Shown here piece by piece: positions 11,799 to 22,200 of a stretch of 64,000 bases of DNA. Below the pieces are notes generated by a model. The model was given only the letters and a program-made list of their open reading frames with translations. It ran no database searches and was not told where the DNA came from. The translations under genes and the position numbers were made by a program. Origin of the DNA: Plazaster borealis (taxonomy: Eukaryota; Echinodermata; Asteroidea; Forcipulatida; Labidiasteridae); NCBI GenBank assembly GCA_021014325.1, contig CM037474.1, positions 1,637,001 through 1,701,000 on the forward strand, read 5' to 3'. How positions within the stretch are numbered: position 1 is the stretch's first letter; each line of letters starts with the position of its first letter.

Positions 11799-13379
11799 GT
11801 CCCATCCCAAACCTTCTTGTATTGTCTTTAATCAGAAAAATCATTAATGTTTGGCAAGTTTTACATGTTCATCACTTGCCAAACTTGCCTAATAAATATT
11901 GTTCACAGATAATTGGGTTTGTATAAATATGCAGAAGTACAAGAGTTTTTAGTCAACAGGGAAAACTAGTGGGCTCAGGAGGTACATTCCCAGGCTTGAT
12001 TGTAAGCATAGTTTGCACTACATGTACCGTTAGTCTAGGTATAAAGCTATATTGTCAAAGCCCATTCACAGTTGGTGAAGGGCTGTGGTCTTTACTGTTC
12101 CCAAAAGGAAACGATCCTAGGTATTGTTCACAATCTATAGCAGATAATGCCCGCATTATTGCCCAGCTGAACGTTTCACTTGACATTCAACTCCTTTCCA
12201 ATGGACTGTATCTGTATGCCAAGGGATCGCTCTGGCATTCCCAGGGAGTGGAACGGACTATCCATTCTGACTTTGTCAAGACACCCCCTTTATACACAGG
12301 GGAACAAGCACCTTAACAGGTTAATGTGCCATCTTGTTCAAGGGGCATTTGTTTATTTCGAACATGTGTTGCCGTTTCCAATTCCACTGACTTTCCAGTT
12401 ACAGAGCTGACAACTCAACCTGATTTTGCAGTTCTTCTAAAGTCTCCTGAAAATAAAACAATCTTTCCATGTTCTGATGAACAAATTTGAAAATATCCTT
12501 GATATGGAAACCTTTTCCCCATTTTGTTGAATGTAGTTCATAATATCTCCCTGATTGTTGTACAAAATCTCCCTAATTGCAAAATGCAAATGTTGGCACC
12601 ACTGCAGTTAGTTCCACACACGTGGGTGAAGTTCTGAGGAGTGCCAAGTCCCAGGCGGCAACGTGGGTTCAAAATTAACAAGTCTGAGTGCTAATTCCGT
12701 CACACATACGAACAGAATGGGGAAAAGGTTCTGTATGCACTGAATGCAGTACAATGGTTCTGAATGGCAAGGTCAAAACAAAAGTACCTGTACTCCGTAG
12801 AGTAGGTAGTAGTACTACTACAGTCCCATAGTGCAGTAGGCCTAGCAGTAGTTTGTAAAAAGTTACCAAGCAAGGTCGGGTTTGTTCTTCTCCCCTCTAC
12901 TACAAAACAAACTACATACTTTGCCTTGAGCTTGACTCCTTCTCATCTGTAGCTGTATACTACTACTTATACTACGCTATTCACCAATTACTTGTTACAG
13001 CCCTTGTTTGTTACTTGTGTTTTTCTTTTCAAAGTATCCATACGATTCAGTGCTGTTTTTAGTGTTTGTACATTGTGCATGGAAGTCCTCCAAGGTTTGT
13101 GTTGTAAAGATTGTAGGCCCCCTATCCCATTTTTGTTCGTGTGTCCTACTCACCGTGACCATGGCATGCTCACAATGATAATTTGCTCTCAGACGTCATG
13201 AGAATTATTTCCTTCTGAAAACGCAGCACGAGTCCCAGTAGGTGCTCTTAATTCCTCTTACATGCTCTTTAGTCAAAATTAATACATTCATACAAACAAC
13301 GAACAAAACAACATTATTTACAAGTTGTTGTTAGTGGCCGAAGGGTGCCCTCTCTAGTGCGGGGTCGGTCACTCCGCGT
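11799..13379. other. intergenic stretch without a recognised gene
   Basis: No splice-consistent coding potential and no named repeat was recognised. A plus-strand frame of 115 codons at 11969-12316 has no domain I can identify and no supporting codon or splice evidence. Confidence 0.5.
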
Positions 13380-13622
13380 GATAGACTTGTGGACAAGTCG
13401 TTAAATGTTTGTCGCGATCCGTGATTCTTTCAACACGGGTGGTGTTCTTGTGAGACTGCTGGCCCCCGCGAGACTACTGCTCTCATCGAGAGAGCAGTAG
13501 TCTCGCGGGGGCCAGTAGTCTCGCGAGAACATCGCCCGTGTCGCGAGAATCGCGGAGAAAGTCGGAACGCTATCATCGCGACAAACATTTTAATTGTCCA
13601 CACTAAACGATTGAGTCTACAC
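13380..13622. repeat. 243-bp GC-rich foldback with long near-perfect stem
   Basis: The innermost arms (13457-13484 and 13490-13517) are exact, reading ggcccccgcgagactactgc against gcagtagtctcgcgggggcc around a five-base loop. Weaker pairing continues outward to tgtttgtcgcga at 13407-13418 and tcgcgacaaaca near 13577-13588, and further to gacttgtggacaa against ttgtccacactaaa. The arms are rich in CpG, unlike the surrounding DNA. Confidence 0.85.
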
Positions 13623-14195
13623 ATGAATTATGCCTATAAACTTCGCTTTGCACATGCAGTTAAAACTGTCATCCGATTTCACTTTGAAGTATGCAAAGTT
13701 TATTAAATTCAACTTACAATAAGCTCTTTTCAGGAATGCGAAATCGGCATGGCTGAATAGGCGCAACTATAGATATTTTTTACTAGTTACTGTCATTTTC
13801 GTACACGAAAAACAATTCGCAAATAGTTTCAACAAAGATAAATACCGTTATAAACAAATGCAATTCCACAGATTTCTTTGTTTCTTTCTTATCTGGCTAA
13901 TTAACTACATAGAATATACATTGCATAATTTCAAGAGCCTCTCTTTGTTCTGAAGGGTCTTTTGTTCTACATTCGTGTGTTTTCTTAACCAAAGGCGTGT
14001 CAAGACCTGAACATGAGTTGTTAAACTGAACCTCGGGCTCATAAGTTAGATGGCCCCCTCGTGAATGGTCACACAACCGTTCTAGAATTTCATTGGAATG
14101 TTGCCCCATGTCTGTTGAGCAAACTCTTGCGTGCATTTTGTTCACAGATAATAATAGTTTGTTGTTCATTTTGTGCATATTTTGTTGATCTTCCC

Positions 14196-14475
14196 ATTGG
14201 TGTGTGTGTGTGTGTGAGCGTCCATTCAAACAGAGGACTTTAACAAAAGGGATCCGGGTGTTTGACAGAGCGAGGACGTCCTCACTTCGTTTTCGTGTAC
14301 AAAACCAATGGGGACGTCGCTTTAAAAAACTATGTCCAAACAATGGGAGAACAAAGAGAAGTCCTCGGTAAGCGGGATTTACAAACATGGTGTGTGTGTG
14401 TGTGTGTTGGGGGGGGGGGGGTTCTAAGCGCGCGTGTGGTGGTGGTGGTGTGTGTGTGTGGGGGGGGGGGGTAGG
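14196..14475. repeat. (TG)n / G-run low complexity bracketing a 134-bp MITE
   Basis: A tg-dinucleotide run at about 14200-14216, then the MITE 14233-14366 with ends gaggactt/aagtcctc, then a tg run at 14391-14407, a g run, a tgg run and another g run to about 14472. The MITE matches 53118-53250 in opposite orientation and, in part, 54056-54170. The shared interior includes gtgtacaaaaccaatgggga and caaacaatgggagaacaaag. Confidence 0.8.
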
Positions 14476-14671
14476 TGTGCTGACTAACTTCATGCACAAG
14501 AGCGAGACCCTTCCTATAAAACTATTCACGAAACTAAAAACAGGCAAACCTATGCAATTTTAGAGCCGACGTCTGGGCGAGAAAAGCAATCATCAATTCG
14601 GGGTTCTTGATAGGGGAATATTCCTGCCAGAAACGCAAACTAAACTTTTGATTGATGTCATGAAATTATAT

Positions 14672-15688
14672 TCACCTCGAGCACAAGGAGTGCACGTAGA
14701 CGATTCTGGGTATTCCTCCGCCATCTTCGGTTTTGATCCCAATGCTTTTGGGGTGTTGGACCTCACCGTTAGGGAAGCTCTTTCCAGTTAATGGTGTCGA
14801 ATGCCATGCGTCACGTTCCCGTCGTTTCGGAGATGGGGACGTTTTTGGTTGAGATTCCGATGAGTATTTCTCTTCCTCCTCATCATCGCTGTCTCTCGTT
14901 GCTTGGGACAGTAAATATGCCTTTCTCTTAACTGCTTTCTTGGACAGATCCGGACGAGGGTGGTTGTGAGTGTTATTGAACACCGTGGCGCCTTGAACGT
15001 TGTTTGTTATCATTGCGCGGGCGGCACAATCACGCTCGCGGCAACGCAGGTATATCTTCCCGAACTGTTGTCGATTTCTGGTGTAGGCGTAACCGTTGAT
15101 CACATACGCCACTGACCTCTGGGTTAAGACTTCACTATATGGCAAGAGTGTTTCATCCTGCGAGACATAGTCAACGTCTTCTCGTGCTTGCTGATCGTCT
15201 GCCGCAGACGCATCGTCTGTTTCCGAAATGAATGAGGACGCGCCTGAGGACAAGACTGTGACGCACTCATCATGCCTCGAGTTCTCTCCGTCTAGATTTG
15301 CATCATCACCTTCTTCATCTCGGATATCCTCGCAGTGCATTTCTACATGTCCTTGTAGTCTGGCCTCGGGCGTGCCCGAAGAAGTGTAGTAATGTGAACC
15401 TTCCTCATACGAAGATCGTGACTGGCTGACAGGTACTGCGCCACCTTTAGTCAAATCCATGGGCGACTGCACTGCGGATCGACCCACAGCAATCCCAGAT
15501 CTTAGACTCTCACCTGGGATGAAAGAATTGTTCTCCAAGACGGGATTGCCGGGTTGCACAGCAGGATAACCCCCGGGGATAGCTGCTGCCGGGTACGTCT
15601 CCACAATGTATCCGAGCGGCATTCGCGGAGGATTCATGCCTAAGACTTCGGCTCTTGCCAGGGCAGCTGGCGTTGCTTTATCCTCCAT
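14672..15688 (-). CDS. FLYWCH-type zinc-finger protein, single long reading frame (338 aa)
   Basis: An open frame of 338 codons from an ATG at 15688 to TGA at 14672. Residues 1-180 are low in predicted structure, rich in Pro, Gly and Ser, with an acidic stretch around 120-180. A FLYWCH-like zinc-binding module covers about 186-244: GYAYTRNRQ, then YLRC with C-x4-C (C216, C221), AARAMITNN, and a terminal HNH (H241, H243) as the last two ligands. Lysine/arginine-rich segments follow (KKAVKRK about 250-256 and PSPKRRER near 290), which could be nuclear-localisation signals. FLYWCH modules bind DNA or protein in known nuclear factors. The final TGA overlaps a possible donor (GAG/gtgaat), so the true end may lie in a further exon. 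No orthologue was recognised, and the nuclear role is inferred. Confidence 0.62.
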   Translation of the reverse strand: MEDKATPAALARAEVLGMNPPRMPLGYIVETYPAAAIPGGYPAVQPGNPVLENNSFIPGESLRSGIAVGRSAVQSPMDLTKGGAVPVSQSRSSYEEGSHYYTSSGTPEARLQGHVEMHCEDIRDEEGDDANLDGENSRHDECVTVLSSGASSFISETDDASAADDQQAREDVDYVSQDETLLPYSEVLTQRSVAYVINGYAYTRNRQQFGKIYLRCRERDCAARAMITNNVQGATVFNNTHNHPRPDLSKKAVKRKAYLLSQATRDSDDEEEEKYSSESQPKTSPSPKRRERDAWHSTPLTGKSFPNGEVQHPKSIGIKTEDGGGIPRIVYVHSLCSR

Positions 15689-16817
15689 CACTAAGCTGTC
15701 ATAGCATCGGGGGTATCCAAGGAAAAGTCACTGCTTGGTGAGCGGGTGTCTTCACCTCCAGTGAATTGAAACAATTACACCAAAACCTCTTCGCAATAAT
15801 GTACGCTTGTGAGAGTTAATTATTCTCTACAACATTGCCAGATTCCTATCTCATGTATACTGTCACTTTAGTACTGCTTTGCCTTGATTTGAACATGAGT
15901 ATGCCGTTGAAAACTAAGCCTTGAATGCGATATACATCGCATAAGCAGCTTCTGTTGTTGTATACAATGAGTCCAAATGTTTCGTTGTAGACTGTTAACG
16001 AACAGGAGGGAGCAAGGCTGCAGTATGAAGGATTACGTTGTTTGCACGAGTGAATAGACGGAATTAAGCCCTTTATGTAGACCAGATGCATGAAAGGACT
16101 TCTATACAATTTGCTGTTTTGAATAGATTTCTATAGGCTATTGTGCACGCCGTCGTAGCGTAGGCTCATGAGTTCTTCCCACGTTGGGCTGTTGTATTTT
16201 TTCAATGTTCAAGATGGCGTCCAGTTCAATTATTGTGACTGATGAACACGGATGGAAATATAATGCAATCTTCAAAAGAAAAATGGTTTTAGAACATCAA
16301 ATAGTATCCTAAATAACTCTTTTGCGCCCCGTACTCAATTTCACTTTGAGAAAAATAACAAAGCTATTGTTTAAGAAGCTGACAGTGAAATGCTTGGCCA
16401 AAACAAAGGACAAGAACAAATTTGTGTATGTAGGGGGGGGGGGGTCTGTGGTTTTGAAGTAAAATAAATAATGTCAAAACAAAACACCCCGAGTCTGCGC
16501 GTTAGGTTTTTCTCTTGTACGGTCGCCAAACCTTTTTTTGTCCAAAGTCTGGCGACTATAGAGGTGTCGTAGACGAACCCACGCTGCGACATTTTTATAG
16601 CTCTTTGATTAGTTCGTAAATTGCACAGTTCCCGTCCTTGAACAAATTTCATACATGGTGTGAATTTCTACTATAATATTGTGTAATACTGTTGGTTAGT
16701 GTGCCAGTTGTAGAGTCATTTGTGCCGTTTACAAAAAAAAACAGCACCCTGTTAGTTTTTCTTTTCCCAGAAACCTTTTGTTAAAACCTTTTCAAGGTAA
16801 ACATAATAAAACAATAA

Positions 16818-17152
16818 TTAAAGGGTCTACGTTTGGTAATGACTCTGAAAATTAATGGCAATATTTGAACATTTCTCTTTGAAGTAATATGATTATGGAA
16901 AAAGATATCACTTTGTATCCCCCAAAATTTGAATCTGAGAAGCGTAACGTTTATCAGATTGTGTATTCCAATTGCAGATTATTCTTCCTGCGTGGACATA
17001 ACCGCTAAAGTGATTTTCGGCAATATCTCAAAAACGCTACCACCTTTTGAAATTAATTTTCACAGGTTAGTTTCATGGTATATCTACAACTACATAGGAT
17101 TAAAACAAACAATAGGCTCCAATTACCAAACGCCTTGTACGATGCCTTTAAA
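16818..17152. repeat. MITE family C, TTAA-flanked (shortened)
   Basis: Starts ttaaagggtctacgtttgg and ends cgccttgtacgatgcctttaa. About 60 bases shorter than the other copies; an internal part near the left end is missing. Its right TTAA is also the left TTAA of the next element. Confidence 0.8.
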
Positions 17153-17512
17153 GGAACATTACAGAACTGGTTTTTGCTCACAAAACAGTGTAAGCCTTTT
17201 ATATAATCCACCATATACATAAACTGACAAACCTGTAGAAGTTTGAGATCGATCGGCCATCTGGGTCACGAGATAATAGTGAAAAACCGATTACACATTT
17301 GCATGTGTTATACAATGCATGAATAAAACGCTCATGAGCGATAAACTCCAATCGGAAATTAGTTTTATTTATTTCTCATCAAATATGGCATTTCAGACAG
17401 AAATATTTCTAGAGATGTTTTCTACTATCATCATCATTAGACCGTGTAAGTTTTATGTAAATCTGTGATCTTAAAGAAAATTTTAATTACCAGTTCTGTA
17501 ACGTTCCTTTAA
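17148..17512. repeat. MITE family F, TTAA-flanked
   Basis: Terminal inverted repeats of about 28 bp: ttaaaggaacattacagaac at the left and gttctgtaacgttcctttaa at the right. The interior (gagatcgatcggccatctgg) is unrelated to family C. It shares one TTAA with the neighbouring family C copy. Confidence 0.8.
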
Positions 17513-17691
17513 GTTTGAAGTCGAAACGTTCACTACATTTTCCAGTGGGTTCCAATTAAACATATATATACAATCCCTTTAAATAACATATATGCGCGTG
17601 AAGTATGTCCCAAACCATTAGTATTAGACTTTCATGTGGGTATTGGCGAAACCCCATGTTTACTCCCAAGATAATCACATCACAGTTCCCC

Positions 17692-17874
17692 CTATTGACC
17701 TTTATCACGGTGCGGCCATCTTGATTTTCTCCCATTCAAACCAATGTAAACAAACTTAGGCTGGAATGGAAAAATAGTCTGGTTCCTTTTTGTACAATGA
17801 ATAATAGCATTCATTACTATTATTGGATACAGGGAACATGACCAAGATGGCGGCAGTGTGATAAAGGTCAATTG
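17692..17874. repeat. short element with ~30-bp terminal inverted repeats
   Basis: The left arm ttgacctttatcacggtgcg followed by gccatcttg (17695-17723) is the reverse complement of 17843-17871 with few mismatches. The arms contain a caagatggcggc motif, so this should not be taken as a YY1 promoter site. Confidence 0.75.
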
Positions 17875-18750
17875 GTTGTGGGATGAGTCTCGTCAAAGTG
17901 GATAATAATTCAACGTTCTTGGCTTGCAAGTTTTCACAAATTTATTTATCAGACAGCATTGTCTACATTTTTTTGGGTTGATAATCTTCATTCTGTCTGG
18001 TTTAGTTGTTCTCCTTGCTTGTCTTGGGGCTGTCTCTTTCTTGTGTCCCCCCTCCCCGCTTGCTATATATTGTATAATTTGTTTGTTCCTCAATTGTTAT
18101 GTTGTTGTCGTTGTTTGTTTTATTGCATATTGTTTGTGTATTTGTCTGCTTTTTGTTGTTTGTCATCCGTTTTTCCCTGTTCCTTTTGTTGGTCTGGCTG
18201 ATTGGACTTCAACAAAATAGTATAGTGAAATTGTACAGTCCTTTCGGATGTATTTTCTCGTTCAAGTTGTATTCTTGTAGTCTTTTAGTATACATTTCAA
18301 CCGGGTTTTCCCGGCCATTTTCAACAAAATCTCAAATTTAACACTATGGCTCATTCAATTTCGTTTGAAAATACTCATGTCGCATTGGCATACAACAGTC
18401 AAAATGTGTCATTAAATTTCAACAGTTTACCATTCACTGATCAAATTAGATCATTCGAATTCAAAAGGTTGCAAAGATCTTTCAATTTCGTAAAAGCCAG
18501 CAGCAAGAGGCTGGTTATCCTTTTAAAACCCCGTGACGTAAATGTATACATATATTCTACCGAAGAATGGTGAAAATGTAGTCTTGAAAGTCTTTAAATG
18601 AAATAGAATGAATGAAATGAACCCGAATGAGAAGAACGAAATCACGTGTCTACGAAAACGAAATTGAATCCGATCATACCAGTAGTTACTTTTTGGCCGC
18701 TGTTGATTTGATGTTCTAAGGGTTTTAATATAAGCTCGAACGCAATTTTT
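17875..18750. other. intergenic stretch without a recognised gene
   Basis: T-rich on the plus strand at 17925-18330, which opens several hydrophobic-looking frames that overlap one another and share no domain. I see no credible gene. Confidence 0.5.
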
Positions 18751-19122
18751 AGGCACTGAACACGTTTGTTAATTGTCAGAGACCAGTATTCTCACTTGGT
18801 GTATCTCAACATATGCATAAAATAACAAGCCTGTGAAAATTTGGGCTCAATTGGTCATTGAAGTTGCAAGAAAATGATGAAAGAAAAAACACCCTTGTTG
18901 TACAAATTTGTGTGCTTTCAGATAGGAATAAAAGGCTTCTTGCAAGAAGTCTTTTATTAATTTAGTGAGGAATTACCTCTTTCTCCAAAACTACGTAAAT
19001 TCAGAGGGAGTCGTTTCCTACAATGTTTTATACTATCAACAGCTCTCTGTTGCTTGTTACCAAGTAAGTTTTTATGCTAATATATATTTTGAGTAATTAC
19101 CAAACGTGTACAGTGCCTTTAA
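18751..19122. repeat. MITE family A, left border of the tandem array
   Basis: Begins aggcactgaacacgtttg and ends caaacgtgtacagtgccttt with aa after it. Contains a central hairpin around cttcttgcaagaag. A clean full copy with TTAA at both ends is at 61621-61994; a third forms the right border of the array at 31198-31545. Confidence 0.85.
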
Positions 19123-19131
19123 ATAAGAGGA

Positions 19132-19210
19132 GCGCTGGCTCAGTGGCCAAGTGGAAGGGCTCTGGACTCTGGACCCAATTGTACTGGGTTCGATGCCCGG
19201 GTGTTCTTTT
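19132..19210 (+). repeat. tRNA-Gln-like SINE head at the array start
   Basis: Carries tggctcagtggccaagtgg (box A-like), an anticodon region ggactctggaccc reading CTG as in tRNA-Gln, and actgggttcgatgcccgg (box B). It is better preserved than the heads inside the array units, so it may resemble the ancestral insertion. Confidence 0.6.
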
Positions 19211-19225
19211 AGTATGTTTTAATTT

Positions 19226-22200
19226 AAAGTTGTTAAAGATTTAAAATTAAACTCGAACGCAATAAGTAAGGGGAGCAGTGAACCAGTGGAAGGGCTCAGG
19301 ACTCTGAACCCAAAGGGTAGGCCCAATGGGTTCGATTCAGACTTGATGACCCTTCGGTTCATACTTTACAAAGGATACTATGGCATGGGAGATCAGTGCT
19401 TCATACTTGCAAAACTACAAGTAAACGATTATGTAACCCTGAAAAAATATAAGAAATGTCGATTGTTTCTTTTGACTGCAAGTCGGCATTGTCAGATTGT
19501 GACGGCACGAAATGCACCCTCAAACACATGCTCAAACTCAACGTTAAAGGTTTTGTACACTTTGGTAACAACTCAAAATCAGTGTCCACATTTTGTGTGA
19601 TTCCATATGCATGAACAAACAAACCTGTGAAAGTTTGAGTTCAATTGGTCATCGAGATCACGAGAAAATAGTGAAAAGATACCTTATGTGTTTTCTGGGT
19701 TTTTTTTCAAAATATCGCGCGCGATAGAAACTATTGTTTTACTCATTTCTCAGAAACAATAGCATTTTAGGCAAAAATATTTTAAGGAACCTTTTTCTAC
19801 CATTACTTACTTTAAATCATGTAAGTTGTGTGTGAATCTGTGAACATTTGTGTTTTCGATCTTACCAATAGTGTACAGGCCTTTAAAGTTGGTAGACTTT
19901 TAAAATTAAACTCGAACGCAATAAGTAAGGGGAGCAGTGACCCAGGGTGTTTTTTCTTTCATCATTTTCTTGCAACTTCGATGACCAATTGAGCCCAAAT
20001 TTTCACAGGCTTGTTATTTTATGCATATGTTGGGATACACTAAGTGAGAACACTGGTGTTTGACAATTCCCAAACGTGTTCAGTGGATTTAAAGTTGGTA
20101 AAGATTTAAAATTAAACTCGAACGCAATAAGTAAGAGGAGCAGTGAACCAGTGGAAGGGCTCAGGACTCTGAACCCAAAGGGTAGGCCCAGTGGGTTCGA
20201 TTCAGACTTGATGACCCTTCGGTTCATACTTTACAAAGGATACTATGGCATGGAAGATCAGCGCTTCATACTTGCAAAACTACAAGTAAACGATTATGTA
20301 ACCCTGAAAATAAAAGAAATGTCGATTGTTTCTTTTGACTGCAAGTCGGCATTGTCAGATTGTGACGGCACGAAATGCACCCTCAAACACATGCTCAAAC
20401 TCAACGTTAAAGGTTTTGTACCTCAAAATCATTGTCCACATTTTGTGTGATTCCATATGCATGAACAATCAAATCTGTGAAAGTTTGAGCTAAATTGGTC
20501 ATCGAGATCACGAGAAAATAGTGAAAAGAGACCTTATGTGTTTTCTGTTTTTTCAAAATATCGCGCGCGATAAAAACTTTTGTTTTACTCATTTCTCAGA
20601 AACAATAGCATTTTAGGCAAAAATATTTTAAGGAACCCTTTCTACCATTACTTACTTTAAATCATGTAAGTTTTGTGTGAATCTGTGAACATTTGTGTTT
20701 TCGATCTTACCAATAGTGTACAGGGCCTTTAAAGTTGGTAGACTTTTAAAATTAAACTCGAACGCAATAAGTAAGGGGAGCAGTGACCCAGGGTGTTTTT
20801 TCTTTCATCATTTTCTTGCAACTTCGATGACCAATTGAGCCCAAATTTTCACAGGCTTGTTATTTTATGCATATGTTGGGATACACCAAGTGAGAACACT
20901 GGTCTTTGACAATTCCCAAACGTGTTCAGTGGATTTAAAGTTGGTAAAGATTTAAAATTAAACTCGAACGCAATAAGTAAGGGGAGCAGTGAACCAGTGG
21001 AAGGGCTCAGGACTCTGAACCCAAAGGGTAGGCCCAATGGGTTCGATTCAGACTTGATGACCCTTCGGTTCATACTTTACAAAGGATACTATGGCATGGG
21101 AGATCAGCGCTTCATACTTGCAAAACTACAAGCAAACGATTATGTAACCCTGAAAATAAAAGAAATGTCGATTGTTTCTTTTGACTGCAAGTCGGCATTG
21201 TCAGATTGTGACGGCACGAAATGCACCCTCAAACACATGCTCAAACTCAACGTTAAAGGTTTTGTACACTTTCGGTAACAGCTCAAAATCAGTGTCCACA
21301 TTTTGTGTGATTCCATATGCATGAACAAACAAACCTGTGAAAGTTTGAGTTCAATTGGTCATCGAGATCACGAGAAAATAGTGAAAAGAGACCTTATGTG
21401 TTTTCTGTTTTTTTTTTTAATATCGCGCGCGATAAAAACTATTGTTTTACTCATTTCTCAGAAACAATAGCATTTTAGGCAAAAATATTTTAAGGAACCC
21501 TTTCTACCATTACTTACTTTAAATCATGTAAGTTTTGTGTGAATCTGTGAACATTTGTGTTTTCGATCTTACCAATAGTGTACAGGGCCTTTAAAGTTGG
21601 TAGACTTTTAAAATTAAACTCGAACGCAATAAGTAAGGGGAGCAGTGACCCAGGGTGTTTTTTCTTTCATCATTTTCTTGCAACTTCGATGACCAATTGA
21701 GCCCAAATTTTCACAGGCTTGTTATTTTATGCATATGTTGGGATACACCAAGTGAGAACACTGGTCTTTGACAATTCCCAAACGTGTACAGGGCCTTTAA
21801 AGTTGGTAAAGATTTAAAATTAAACTCAAACGCAATAAGTAAGGGGAGCAGTGAACCAGTGGAAGGGCTCAGGACTCTGAACCCAAAGGGTAGGCCCAAT
21901 GGGTTCGATTCAGACTTGATGACCCTTCGGTTCATACTTTACAAAGGATACTATGGCATGGGAGATCAGTGCTTCATACTTGCAAAACTACAAGTAAACG
22001 ATTATGTAACCCTGAAAAAATATAAGAAATGTCGATTGTTTCTTTTGACTGCAAGTCGGCATTGTCAGATTGTGACGGCACGAAATGCACCCTCAAACAC
22101 ATGCTCAAACTCAACGTTAAAGGTTTTGTACACTTTGGTAACAGCTCAAAATCAGTGTCCACATTTTGTGTGATTCCATATGCATGAACAAACAAACCTG

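Noticed and set aside
11969..12316. 115-codon plus-strand frame
   Set aside because: No recognisable domain, no repeats and no neighbouring exons in phase.
13897..14547. 216-codon minus-strand frame
   Set aside because: Runs through (TG)n and G homopolymers and a MITE, giving PTPPPHTHTPPPP-type low complexity. No domain and no splice support.
17924..18341. Hydrophobic plus-strand frames resembling membrane proteins
   Set aside because: T-rich low-complexity DNA giving three mutually overlapping frames; no conserved motif, start context or splice sites.
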